This document shows, in pieces, positions 9,946 to 18,199 of a stretch of DNA of 64,000 nt. Within the stretch, counting starts at the first letter, position 1. Each line of letters starts with the position of its first letter. The DNA lies in NCBI GenBank assembly GCA_036350795.1, contig JAZBNV010000046.1:1-64000 (forward strand), written 5' to 3'. Source of the stretch: JAUVKT01 sp036350795. Its GTDB lineage: Bacteria; Bacteroidota; Bacteroidia; Bacteroidales; VadinHA17. The position numbers and the translations under genes are program-made. The notes beneath the pieces are model-generated. The model was not told the DNA's origin. It saw nothing but the letters and a program-made list of their open reading frames with translations, and made no database searches.

Positions 9946-9994
9946 TGAATTATACATTAAGTCAATTTATGAATCAGCTCAGACTCTTTATCCA

Positions 9995-11593
9995 TTACTT
10001 TTGCTGCTTCTTGTCAGGAATAAACGACATAGCCCTTTCTGATATAGCCACTATGCTAAGGGCCGGATTTACTCCGGGGTTTGCAGATATCACTGATCCG
10101 TCACAGATCAGCATGTTTTTGTATCCAAACACCCTGTTACGGCTGTCAATAACTCCTTCTGTGGCATCTTTACCCATTACGGCACCTCCAAGTATATGTG
10201 CAGTAGAAGGTATGCCTAATAGAGGCTCCTGTGCCATTACATGAGGTCGCCCGTTTGCAAGGCGTCCGAACCTTTTAGCCAGGTCTTCAGCTTCAGGCAT
10301 AAATGGAGTGGGACTATCTCCTGCCTGGACCGACGATTTAAGTCCAAACCTGCCTTTTCTAAGTCTTAATGTACTGTCAAGGTGCTGCATAAATAAGAGT
10401 ATCTGTGTTCTGGCAGCAAAATTTCTTATAAACAATAATTTTATTGAACGAAGAGGGCTGCCAAACCACAGCAGCATCATTTTAAAAATCCTTACAAAAA
10501 CATTCTTTCCAAGAGTAAAGGGCAGCATTGTAATTCTCCAGAAGCCCGAGCCTTCTGCATACCTTACGGGTTCAAGGTGACTGTTTTCATCTGTATGCAG
10601 TATTGATCCTATAGCTATTCCCTTTGAAAAATCCTTGCTTTTATCAAGGCTTACCACGCCAATCAGGCTTTCGTTGTTTGTCCTGATATCCTTCCCGAGC
10701 ATATCAGAGATACCCGGAAGGCTTTCTTTTTTAAGACTGTGCATAAGACTGACAGTACCAAGAACACCCCCGGCGAAAATAATTCCTCCTGCCCTGATGC
10801 TATAATGTCTTTTTCGTATCCCGAAAGAATTACGGTAGCTAACAATATAGCCCTCTGAGCCATCTTTACTGCCTCCGGGCAGAATACCTGTTACCGTATT
10901 TTCTGCCAGTATCTCTGCTCCCTTTTTTCTTGCCAGCCAAAGGTAATTTCTATCGAGGGTATTTTTTGCTCCGTGCCTGCAACCGGTCATGCAGCCTCCG
11001 CAGAAAGTACATCCGCTAACATCCGGGCCTTCACCTCCGAAATATGGATCAGGAACAGGTTTTTCTGCTTCACCAAAGTTCACGGCCACCCTGGTGGCTT
11101 CGAAATATTCTTCACGTCCCAGCTCTGCTCCGAGCTTCTTAAGCAGAAGATCTCCGTCTTTCAGCTCAGGATTCTGTTCAGCACCAAGCATTTTCCAGCC
11201 CAGCTTATAATAGGGTTCCAGCTCTGTTTGCCAGTCGCACAATTTTGCCCAGCTGCCCGATTTAAAGAATTGTTCCCTGGGTATGGGAAGTGTATTGGCA
11301 TAAACCAGCGAACCTCCTCCCACACCGGTACCTGAAAGTATTGTTGCATGCCTTAAAAAGGTGATCTTCATAATTCCCCTGAAACCCAGGAAGGGTACCC
11401 ATAGCCAGCGCCTGAGGTTCCAGTTTGTTTTCGGGAAATCGTCTTTCCCGAACCATTTCCCCTTTTCGATTACCAGTACCTTATATCCTTTTTCTGAAAG
11501 CCTCAACGCACATACCGAAGCTCCAAAGCCTGAGCCGACTATAACATAATCATATACTTTAGCTCCCCCGGCCTGTACCCCGGCGACTACCAT
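9995..11593 (-). CDS. GMC-family FAD-dependent oxidoreductase (cholesterol-oxidase-like)
   Basis: An N-terminal Rossmann motif (VIVGSGFGASVCALRL) binds FAD and GTGVGGGSLVYAN is the GMC signature. The C-terminal GMC domain ends with HILGGAVMG and CDGSVISANPGVNPALSI. Near residues 193-203 lies a cysteine cluster, CTFCGGCMTGC, followed by GAKNTLDRNYL, a feature of the cholesterol-oxidase-like branch of the family. The substrate is unknown, most likely an alcohol or sterol-like compound. No signal peptide is apparent. The ATG overlaps the 3' end of the htpX gene by 7 bp, so it belongs to a lemA-htpX-GMC(-GH95) transcription unit. Confidence 0.88.
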   Translation of the reverse strand: MVVAGVQAGGAKVYDYVIVGSGFGASVCALRLSEKGYKVLVIEKGKWFGKDDFPKTNWNLRRWLWVPFLGFRGIMKITFLRHATILSGTGVGGGSLVYANTLPIPREQFFKSGSWAKLCDWQTELEPYYKLGWKMLGAEQNPELKDGDLLLKKLGAELGREEYFEATRVAVNFGEAEKPVPDPYFGGEGPDVSGCTFCGGCMTGCRHGAKNTLDRNYLWLARKKGAEILAENTVTGILPGGSKDGSEGYIVSYRNSFGIRKRHYSIRAGGIIFAGGVLGTVSLMHSLKKESLPGISDMLGKDIRTNNESLIGVVSLDKSKDFSKGIAIGSILHTDENSHLEPVRYAEGSGFWRITMLPFTLGKNVFVRIFKMMLLWFGSPLRSIKLLFIRNFAARTQILLFMQHLDSTLRLRKGRFGLKSSVQAGDSPTPFMPEAEDLAKRFGRLANGRPHVMAQEPLLGIPSTAHILGGAVMGKDATEGVIDSRNRVFGYKNMLICDGSVISANPGVNPALSIVAISERAMSFIPDKKQQK

Positions 11594-12516
11594 TGCTCGA
11601 GTATCTGTATTCTTTCAGCAATAGGCGGATGCGTGGCAAACATTGAAGAAAAAGAAGCTTTTTTCTTTTTATCTCCCGGATTTTCAATAAACATCTGTGC
11701 TACATCCTGTCGCGTTACCGCTTCAATTCTTGCATCCGAAGAAACTTTCCTGAGAGCTGAGGCAAGTGCCCCCGGCTTATGAGTCAGTTCGGCAGCTCCG
11801 GCATCAGCCATATACTCCCTCTTGCGCGAAAGTGCAAAACGAAACAGGGTCGAAAGCAGCCATCCAATTGCTGCCAGCAGCATTATAATTACAAGGGCAG
11901 CACCATTTTTATTATTCCGCCTTCCTCCGCCGTACATAAAAGTACGCAAAAGGGCCTGTGTGATAAAAGCGAATATACCCACAAAGACTATCGACACGAT
12001 AAGCAACCTCACATCCCTGTTTCTGATATGCGTTAACTCGTGTGCTATAACTCCTTCCAGCTCATCGTCATCCAGCTTATCAATTATACCCCTCGAAAGA
12101 GAAATTGTATAGCTTTTATTACTAATTCCGCTTGCAAAAGCATTCAGGCTGTCGTCTTCAATAATATTAACTTTTGGCATCTTTTGTCCAACCGACATAC
12201 ATAGATTCTCAACCAGGTTATAAACTCTCTTGTTTTCTGTTCGTTCGAGAGGACGGGAGCCGGTAGCGCGGTTTATCATTGTGCTATGCGAAAACCAGGC
12301 AATAATAAACCACAAAGCAACGGCTACGGTTACAAGCGGTAGAGTGCGAAGAGAACTTTGAACAGGATTGGATATTACATCCTCTTCCTGGAAAAAATCA
12401 AAAAGGAAATAGAACACAAAAACAAGGGCATAGAATACAAGTGGGAACATAATGAGCAGAAGCACAGACCTGAAATTATTCTTCCAGATCTGTGATTGTA
12501 GTCCTACATATTTCAT
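11587..12516 (-). CDS. htpX: M48-family membrane zinc metalloprotease HtpX
   Basis: A 309-residue integral membrane protease with two hydrophobic segments near the N-terminus and two more after the active site. The zinc motif HELTH lies near residue 158, and the third ligand is the Glu of SRKREYMADAGAAEL near residue 232. HtpX-type enzymes degrade misfolded inner-membrane proteins, with the active site on the cytoplasmic face. The gene is 6 bp downstream of lemA, a widespread pairing, and overlaps the downstream GMC gene by 7 bp. Confidence 0.95.
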   Translation of the reverse strand: MKYVGLQSQIWKNNFRSVLLLIMFPLVFYALVFVFYFLFDFFQEEDVISNPVQSSLRTLPLVTVAVALWFIIAWFSHSTMINRATGSRPLERTENKRVYNLVENLCMSVGQKMPKVNIIEDDSLNAFASGISNKSYTISLSRGIIDKLDDDELEGVIAHELTHIRNRDVRLLIVSIVFVGIFAFITQALLRTFMYGGGRRNNKNGAALVIIMLLAAIGWLLSTLFRFALSRKREYMADAGAAELTHKPGALASALRKVSSDARIEAVTRQDVAQMFIENPGDKKKKASFSSMFATHPPIAERIQILEQW

Positions 12517-12522
12517 TTCTTA

Positions 12523-13086
12523 CTAGTTAAAATCAACCCTGGGAGGCTCCTCCATTTGTTCCCTTCTCTCACCGAGATCGAACATGGGCTCCTTCTTAAA
12601 ACCAAACATACCTGCCACAATGTTTGAAGGAAAAGATTCAACTGCTACATTAAGTTCTTTTGTAGCAGAATTAAAGAAGCGTCTTACGGCTGCCAGTTTA
12701 TTCTCAACATCAGATATTTCTTCCTGGAGATTCATAAAATTCTGATTTGCCTTCAGGTCAGGGTAGGCTTCTACGGCTATCTGTATACCTCCCAGTGCAC
12801 TTGAAAGTGCAGATTCTGCAGCAATTTTTTCATTTATTGACCCGGCCCCCATGGCTCTTGCCCTGGCATTGGTTACCTCGGTCAGCAAATCCTTTTCATG
12901 CTTCATATATCCCTTCACGGTGTCAACCAGGGTAGGAATAAGATCATGACGCTGACGTAGCTGAACATCAATGTCGGCAAAAGCATTTTCACGGTTGTTC
13001 CTTAGTCTTACCAGCCTGTTATAAGCAGAAATAAGAAAAAGACCTATAAGAACAACCAGTACAATTACAATAATTAATCCTGTCAT
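12523..13086 (-). CDS. lemA: LemA family protein
   Basis: A 187-residue protein with one N-terminal transmembrane helix (LIIVIVLVVLIGLFLISAYN), followed by the conserved LemA block: RLRNNRENAFADIDVQL, RHDLIPTLV and AVEAYPDLKANQNF. The rest is a helical bundle likely exposed outside the cytoplasmic membrane. The biochemical role of LemA is unsettled. Its constant pairing with HtpX-type proteases, as here with a 6-bp gap, suggests a role in membrane quality control. A TAnnTTTG box lies about 25 bp upstream of the start. Confidence 0.95.
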   Translation of the reverse strand: MTGLIIVIVLVVLIGLFLISAYNRLVRLRNNRENAFADIDVQLRQRHDLIPTLVDTVKGYMKHEKDLLTEVTNARARAMGAGSINEKIAAESALSSALGGIQIAVEAYPDLKANQNFMNLQEEISDVENKLAAVRRFFNSATKELNVAVESFPSNIVAGMFGFKKEPMFDLGERREQMEEPPRVDFN

Positions 13087-13108
13087 ATTATCTATATTTA
13101 GTAAAGAT

Positions 13109-13116
13109 CAAAAATA
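13109..13116 (-). promoter_or_regulatory. Candidate -7 promoter box for lemA-htpX
   Basis: TATTTTTG on the minus strand matches the Bacteroidota -7 consensus TAnnTTTG and sits 23 bp before the lemA ATG. No clear -33 TTTG was seen at the expected distance, so this is a partial match only. Confidence 0.4.
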
Positions 13117-13217
13117 TGAATTTAAGATGAAAAGGGGAAAGTTAAATCACTAATATGGATATCTGGCGAAATTTAGATATTTTTCAGGATAGAAGAAATA
13201 TATAAATCCACGGGTAA

Positions 13218-13982
13218 ATGAATTTCAAATACGCAATATTAAGAAAGCCGTCTAAAAGCCTTTCCGGTGGACTTCGAAGTGTTGATTACGGTGACCCCGA
13301 TTATAAACTGGCTCTTGTGCAACACAGTGCCTATATCCTGGCTTTGCAGGAATGCGGACTGGAAGTAACTATCCTGGAGCCTCTCGAGGAGTACCCGGAT
13401 TCAGTATTTATTGAAGACGTGGCCCTCTGTACACCCGGGGGTGCCATAATATGCAAACCAGGGGCAGGCAGCAGGAAGGGAGAAGAAATACATATAGTTA
13501 ATGCTATCCGACAGCATTTTCAGCAGCCTGGTATAATTATTTCTCCGGGAACAGTTGAGGCAGGAGACATAATGATGGCAGGAAAACATTTCTATATTGG
13601 CTTATCGCAACGGACAAACAGGGAGGGTGCAGAACAGATGATTGCGGCACTGGAAAAATATGGATTCAGCGGATCATGTATCCCGCTGAAAGGTATACTT
13701 CACCTTAAAACAGGTATTTCCTACCTTGAGAACAACAATATTCTTTGCTGGAAAGAGATGTCGCTTTTACCCGAATTCAGCCAATACAATAAATTAGTAG
13801 TGCCCGATAATGAGAAGTACGCGGCCAACAGCGTTTGGATTAACGGTACCGTGCTTGTTCCCCGCGGAAACCCGGTAAGCGAAAGACTGATTAAAGAGCA
13901 CGGCTATAATACTATTGCCCTTGATATGAGCGAATTCAGGAAACTGGACGGGGGCTTAAGCTGCCTGTCCCTTCGTTTTTAA
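13218..13982 (+). CDS. DDAH-like amidinohydrolase (arginine deiminase superfamily)
   Basis: A 254-residue member of the pentein fold related to N,N-dimethylarginine dimethylaminohydrolase. Visible features are the substrate-binding YPDSVFIEDVAL, the active-site His in HLKTGISYLE (near 162), and the catalytic Cys at position 249 in GGLSCLSLRF next to the C-terminus. DDAH releases citrulline and dimethylamine from methylated arginine; bacterial homologues may act on free arginine derivatives instead. The gene is monocistronic, divergent from lemA, and its stop shares 4 bp with the stop of the convergent DsrE-like gene. Confidence 0.88.
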   Translation: MNFKYAILRKPSKSLSGGLRSVDYGDPDYKLALVQHSAYILALQECGLEVTILEPLEEYPDSVFIEDVALCTPGGAIICKPGAGSRKGEEIHIVNAIRQHFQQPGIIISPGTVEAGDIMMAGKHFYIGLSQRTNREGAEQMIAALEKYGFSGSCIPLKGILHLKTGISYLENNNILCWKEMSLLPEFSQYNKLVVPDNEKYAANSVWINGTVLVPRGNPVSERLIKEHGYNTIALDMSEFRKLDGGLSCLSLRF

Positions 13983-14407
13983 AATGTAAGAACCTTATAG
14001 CCTTTCTTTAGATAATCAGACAGAACACTGCCCATACCTTTTACATCAACACCAAGATTCCCCAGATCGTCATCCACACCATACATCCTTGCACAGGCTA
14101 TACATGCTTCCGTTTTTATTCCTATTTCCTGCATTTTCTCAAGTTCTTCCTGCAGCTTCAGGTTTTCAGAAAGAAGCTTTGCAGAAGGACCCCAGATAAT
14201 AAAGCATACTTCGTCAAACCAGCGTGCTTTTTTAGCATTATATACATACATAAAAACCATCTTTTCAGCAACTTCCAGGTCTCCGCTGGTCCACACAACA
14301 ACAAGTTTATCATTACCGGGTTCCTTTTCTGCTTTCTCTGTCGCTCCCTGGCCTGATGCTGCCAATGAAATAAGCAGGAATAATGTAATTTGAATTATTT
14401 TCTTCAT
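13979..14407 (-). CDS. Exported DsrE-family protein
   Basis: An N-terminal signal peptide (KKIIQITLFLLISLAASGQG) precedes a DsrE/DsrF-like domain. The domain has KLVVVWTSGD, CFIIWGPSAKLLSEN and a cysteine-containing segment, KTEACIACARMYGV. DsrE-like folds carry sulfur or small thiols on a conserved Cys; an exported version suggests a periplasmic thiol or sulfur-handling role, which is inference. The ATG at 14407 gives a clean signal peptide and leaves 10 bp to the upstream gene, so it is preferred over the ATG at 14431, which would overlap that gene. Confidence 0.8.
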   Translation of the reverse strand: MKKIIQITLFLLISLAASGQGATEKAEKEPGNDKLVVVWTSGDLEVAEKMVFMYVYNAKKARWFDEVCFIIWGPSAKLLSENLKLQEELEKMQEIGIKTEACIACARMYGVDDDLGNLGVDVKGMGSVLSDYLKKGYKVLTF

Positions 14408-14417
14408 TTCACATTTA

Positions 14418-15113
14418 TTAGGTTCTGTCATTTAAATCCTTTCTTTTCATATCTGCAATTTCCTGAAGTTCGTGCGACAGGAAAACAGTTTTTTCATCAT
14501 TTCGTACCAGCAGTTCTATCATTGCTCTTGCAACATCCCTTCCGTGTATCGCCCTGTAAAATTTCAGCTTGCCTATCAGTAAAAAAGAAAAGATCTTATA
14601 AAAAACTATAGCTGCTTTTTCCATAGGCCTTGATTCCTTCCTTTCTCCAAGTAATAATGAGGGACGGGCAATAAGCACTTTCTCAAATGGAAGTTTTTCA
14701 ATCCCTTTTTCCATTTCTCCCTTTATTCTGCTATAATAAGATCCTGAATTTTCATTGGCCCCCAGGGATGAAACAACAGCAACTTTTTTTACCCCTCTGC
14801 TGAGGGCAGCCTCTGCTATATTCACAGGCATATCCCTGTCAAGTTCTTCGTAACGTTTAATCGATCCTGCCTTTTTCCTGGTTGTGCCGAGGCAGATAAA
14901 AAGATCGTCGCCCCTCAGCTTATCGGCATAAGAAGCTACATCTTCTACATCTACAACATGTTCAATAAGCTTAATATGCTCGATATCAAGCTTTCTCCTT
15001 GTAAATGATTTAATTGCGGTATATCCCATATTCTGGATGAGTTCCTCAACCAGGTAGGTTCCAATAAGGCCTGTTGCCCCAAAAACTATTGCTGTTTTAT
15101 TTACCATCATCAT
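14418..15113 (-). CDS. Atypical SDR, NAD(P)-binding protein (HTATIP2/YbjT-like)
   Basis: A 231-residue Rossmann-fold protein with the glycine motif GATGLIGTYLVEEL at the N-terminus. VVSSLGANENSGSYYSRIKGEMEKG carries the SDR-like Ser and YxxxK residues, and LIARPSLLLGERKESR follows. This pattern resembles the oxidoreductase HTATIP2 group of atypical short-chain dehydrogenases. The substrate is unknown. Three consecutive Met codons make the exact start uncertain by two residues. It lies 10 bp upstream of the DsrE-like gene and is probably co-transcribed. Confidence 0.82.
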   Translation of the reverse strand: MMMVNKTAIVFGATGLIGTYLVEELIQNMGYTAIKSFTRRKLDIEHIKLIEHVVDVEDVASYADKLRGDDLFICLGTTRKKAGSIKRYEELDRDMPVNIAEAALSRGVKKVAVVSSLGANENSGSYYSRIKGEMEKGIEKLPFEKVLIARPSLLLGERKESRPMEKAAIVFYKIFSFLLIGKLKFYRAIHGRDVARAMIELLVRNDEKTVFLSHELQEIADMKRKDLNDRT

Positions 15114-15131
15114 TTTATTTTTAAGTTATTA

Positions 15132-15157
15132 AAAGGGGGACTTCCTTGTCCCCCTTT
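15132..15157 (-). terminator. Hairpin terminator of the tldD-pmbA unit
   Basis: A perfect 10-bp inverted repeat (AAAGGGGGAC and GTCCCCCTTT) with a 6-nt loop lies 40 bp after the pmbA stop. On the minus strand the stem is followed by a short T-run, as in a rho-independent terminator. Confidence 0.65.
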
Positions 15158-15173
15158 CCACGCCCGGGCGTGG
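15158..15173. repeat. Perfect 16-bp GC-rich palindrome
   Basis: CCACGCCCGGGCGTGG is its own reverse complement and directly abuts the terminator hairpin. It may strengthen termination or mark a dispersed intergenic element. Confidence 0.7.
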
Positions 15174-15196
15174 TCTCTTATGTAAGGTAAGAGGTT

Positions 15197-16516
15197 TTAT
15201 AATCCACTAAAATCAACATCCCTGAATACCAGGGTCGGGGTTCTCCATGATGAATTTTCATATGCATCATTTCCTGTTTCCTCAAGGTTCATCCACAGAT
15301 CTTTCATATTCCCGGTAATATTCATTTCCGAAACAGGCTGAATCTCTTTTCCCTTTTCAATAAGAAAACCTTCTATCCCATATGAGAAGTCGCCGGTAGC
15401 CCCGTTTGTATTTCCCCCGTTGAAGCCGGTTACCAGGATGCCCCTGTCAATGGTTGAAATAAGCTCTTCAGGTGTCCGGGTTCCTGTTTCAAAAACCAGA
15501 TTGCTTATGCTGCCTGAAGTTGGCTCCATACCAAGCTTTTTGCCATAGTAAGTGTCAATAAAGTAGCTTTTCAAGACACCTTTTTCAAAAACTTTTCTTT
15601 TAGTCAGGGCAAGTCCTTCGTTATCGAAATGCTTTGATCCGCGCCCCGAGATAAGAGTCGGGTCGTCTGTAAGACTAAGTTTATCTGATCCAAACTTTTT
15701 GCCTTTGCTATCAACAAGAAATGAATTTTTCTGCTGAATTGCAGACCCGTTAAGGGCAGAAATCACAGGCGACAATAGCTGGCCGGCCAGCCTGTTCTCA
15801 ACTATCATCTTCATTTTACCCGAGGCAATCTTTTTCTGACCAATCTTCCTCTTTGCTCTTAATAATGCAGTCTTTGCCAGTCCTTCGCTGTTGAGCTTAG
15901 AGTGAAAAATCGTGCTTTCACTCCAGCCCGACTGGGGCCTTGCATCGCCACCGTCAACAGATACAGAAGCATAAACCCCAAAGTAAGAGCCCGAACTGTC
16001 TCCTTTAAAACCATTACTTGTAAGCATAACACTGTTGCTCATTCCATCTGAGTAACTGGCTGTTACAGATATAATCTTATCATCTGTCCCGATAATTTCC
16101 TTTTCAATGGCAAAAGCAGTATCAATTTTCGACCGCGGATCAATCGTCTCAATCTCCGAATCGTATGTTTTAAGGTCCTTGCCATCTCCCTTGTAATATA
16201 AGGCAGGATCAGGCAGGGTTCTGTATTCATCCTCTGAAAGATACCTTGTTCCCTCGATGGCCTCGCTTATAAAGCGGGCCAGTTCGTCCTTGTTGTTCAG
16301 CCTGTTGGTTGAATGAACAGAATACTTATTATCTACAAAGAGTTTTATGGATAATCCGGACTGGTTTTCCTGTTCCAGTTTATCAATCTTATTGTCTCTC
16401 ACCTCAACGCTGCTGCTTACACTGCTGAATATACTTACAACTACTTCCCGGGCTCCGTTATCAAGAGCCGTCTGCATGGCCCATTCTGCAAGATCATATT
16501 TTTCTTTGATCGTCAT
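15197..16516 (-). CDS. pmbA: TldD/PmbA family protein, PmbA (TldE) type
   Basis: A 439-residue protein with the PmbA/TldE fold: an N-terminal SSSVEVRDNKID strand region, the central KGVLKSYFIDTYYGKKLG segment and a C-terminal FSYGIEGFLIEKGKEIQPVSEMNI stretch. It has no HExxxH motif, as expected for the TldE half of the TldD-TldE metalloprotease, whose active site lies in TldD. In E. coli the pair trims unfolded peptides and processes microcin B17. No signal peptide is visible, unlike its partner 41 bp upstream. The unit ends at the strong hairpin at 15132-15157. Confidence 0.93.
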   Translation of the reverse strand: MTIKEKYDLAEWAMQTALDNGAREVVVSIFSSVSSSVEVRDNKIDKLEQENQSGLSIKLFVDNKYSVHSTNRLNNKDELARFISEAIEGTRYLSEDEYRTLPDPALYYKGDGKDLKTYDSEIETIDPRSKIDTAFAIEKEIIGTDDKIISVTASYSDGMSNSVMLTSNGFKGDSSGSYFGVYASVSVDGGDARPQSGWSESTIFHSKLNSEGLAKTALLRAKRKIGQKKIASGKMKMIVENRLAGQLLSPVISALNGSAIQQKNSFLVDSKGKKFGSDKLSLTDDPTLISGRGSKHFDNEGLALTKRKVFEKGVLKSYFIDTYYGKKLGMEPTSGSISNLVFETGTRTPEELISTIDRGILVTGFNGGNTNGATGDFSYGIEGFLIEKGKEIQPVSEMNITGNMKDLWMNLEETGNDAYENSSWRTPTLVFRDVDFSGL

Positions 16517-16556
16517 TTTACTTAATTTTTAAAATTTGCTTTTGCATTAATTAAAT

Positions 16557-18083
16557 CTAGGCATTTGTACCACCAACTGTAAGCTTCTTAACAAGTACGG
16601 AAGGAAGTCCGCATGTTACTGGTACCGATTGTCCTCCTTTTCCGCACATCCATGTTCCGTTATCAATCAGGTAATCGTCGGCAGCCATTGATATATCTGC
16701 AAGTGCCTGCGGTCCGTTGCCAATAATGTTAATATCCTTTATCGGCTGTGTAAGTTTTCCCTTTTCGATAAGGTAACCAGACTTTACAAAGAAGGTAAAG
16801 TCTCCTGCGCCGATTTTAACCTGCCCATTGCTGAAATTATCGACATAAACACCATAATCAACACTGGAAAAAAGATCCTCCCGTGAATCAGGCCCTGTTT
16901 CCATATATGTAGATCTCATGCGTGGCAGAGGAATATACCTGAAAGATTCCCGTCTGCCATTGCCCGTTGGATTAACATTATAATATTCAGAGCTGATCCT
17001 GTCATGTATATAGCTGTTAAGGACTCCATCCTTAACCAGGTAGGTTTTTTCCACATCGTTGCCTTCATCATCCACATTCAGAGAACCCCGGTTATTGGTA
17101 AGGGTGCCGTCGTCAATAATATTAATAAAGCTTTCTGCTATTTTCTTGCCCATCTTATCGCTGAAAATTGATTCTCCCTTACGGTTGAAATCAGCTTCGA
17201 AGGTATGGCCTATTGCCTCGTGCAAGAGGATTCCGGATCCGCCCGCCCCCATTACTACAGGCATTTCGCCTGCCTTTGGCTTAACTGCTTCAAAAAGAAT
17301 ATTTGTTCTGTCGACAGTTTCCTTTGCAAGCTCCCCGATAAGTTCATCGCTTAACCATTCAAAGCCCTTCCTGAAAGAGCGGGCAGAATAGTTACTTTCA
17401 ACCTGCTTGTCTTTTTGCATGGTTGACACAACACCAAAACTTACAAGAGGCCTGTAATCCCAGGTAAGCCTGCCTTCAGAATTATAGAACAAAACATAGG
17501 ATGTTTCGTCGTTAAGAAAGGCATTTACCTTTATAAGTTTGTCGTCGAGCGCAAAAACCCTGTCGTTTATTTTCTGAACAAAGGGTATTTTATCTTTTAC
17601 AGAAACATCTTCCCATTTACGGTCAATACGGTAGTATTTTCCGGGCACTTTTTCATCTATTCTGCCTGTTGTAAATTTATTCGGACTATTGGCAATCTCT
17701 GCAGCCATTTTTGCAGCTTTCTGCATGGCTTCCAGGCTAACTGTTTCAGAATAGGCAAAGCCGGTCTGGTCACCATTCAAAACCCGTATTCCCACTCCAT
17801 AATCTATATTGGAGAAGGCCCTGTTAACCTTACCGTCTTCAAGGCCCAGGCTGTTACTTATCTTATGCTCAAAAAACAGGTCTGCATATGTTCCTCCTTT
17901 CGACATTGCAGAAGATATTACTTTTCTTAATGTTTCGGCCGAAACTTCAAAATGTTCGAGGTAGCTTTTCACGTCAGGATTTAAATGTAAATTATTGCAC
18001 GATTTTAAGAAAGGTGGCAGCAACACTGTCCCTGCTGCAACAGCCCCTCCGGTTTTAATAAATTTTCGTCTGTTAAGGTTCAT
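16557..18083 (-). CDS. tldD: TldD-type metallopeptidase with Tat signal
   Basis: This 508-residue protein carries the TldD zinc motif HEAIGH near residue 288 inside GSGILLHEAIGHTFEAD, plus the conserved C-terminal IGAGDFTFFV, GYLIEKGKL and MCGKGGQSVPVTCG elements. The N-terminus is unusual for the E. coli model: RRKFIKTGG followed by a hydrophobic stretch is a twin-arginine signal, and PPFLKSC could be a lipobox. The protein is therefore predicted to be exported and perhaps lipid-anchored, whereas the adjacent PmbA has no signal. TldD and TldE form a cytosolic heterodimer in E. coli, so this pair may work differently. Confidence 0.93.
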   Translation of the reverse strand: MNLNRRKFIKTGGAVAAGTVLLPPFLKSCNNLHLNPDVKSYLEHFEVSAETLRKVISSAMSKGGTYADLFFEHKISNSLGLEDGKVNRAFSNIDYGVGIRVLNGDQTGFAYSETVSLEAMQKAAKMAAEIANSPNKFTTGRIDEKVPGKYYRIDRKWEDVSVKDKIPFVQKINDRVFALDDKLIKVNAFLNDETSYVLFYNSEGRLTWDYRPLVSFGVVSTMQKDKQVESNYSARSFRKGFEWLSDELIGELAKETVDRTNILFEAVKPKAGEMPVVMGAGGSGILLHEAIGHTFEADFNRKGESIFSDKMGKKIAESFINIIDDGTLTNNRGSLNVDDEGNDVEKTYLVKDGVLNSYIHDRISSEYYNVNPTGNGRRESFRYIPLPRMRSTYMETGPDSREDLFSSVDYGVYVDNFSNGQVKIGAGDFTFFVKSGYLIEKGKLTQPIKDINIIGNGPQALADISMAADDYLIDNGTWMCGKGGQSVPVTCGLPSVLVKKLTVGGTNA

Positions 18084-18199
18084 CTTTCCATGGTTTATTA
18101 TAAAAATTCTGAATAAGATGCAAGTTAAGGGTTTAAACTATGATAGTTATAACCAATTTGACAGAAAAATGTTAAGAGGAAGTTAAAAAGCAGCGATTT

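Noticed and set aside
17059..17391. 110-codon open frame antisense to tldD
   Set aside because: Fully inside a well-conserved gene and not protein-like in composition.
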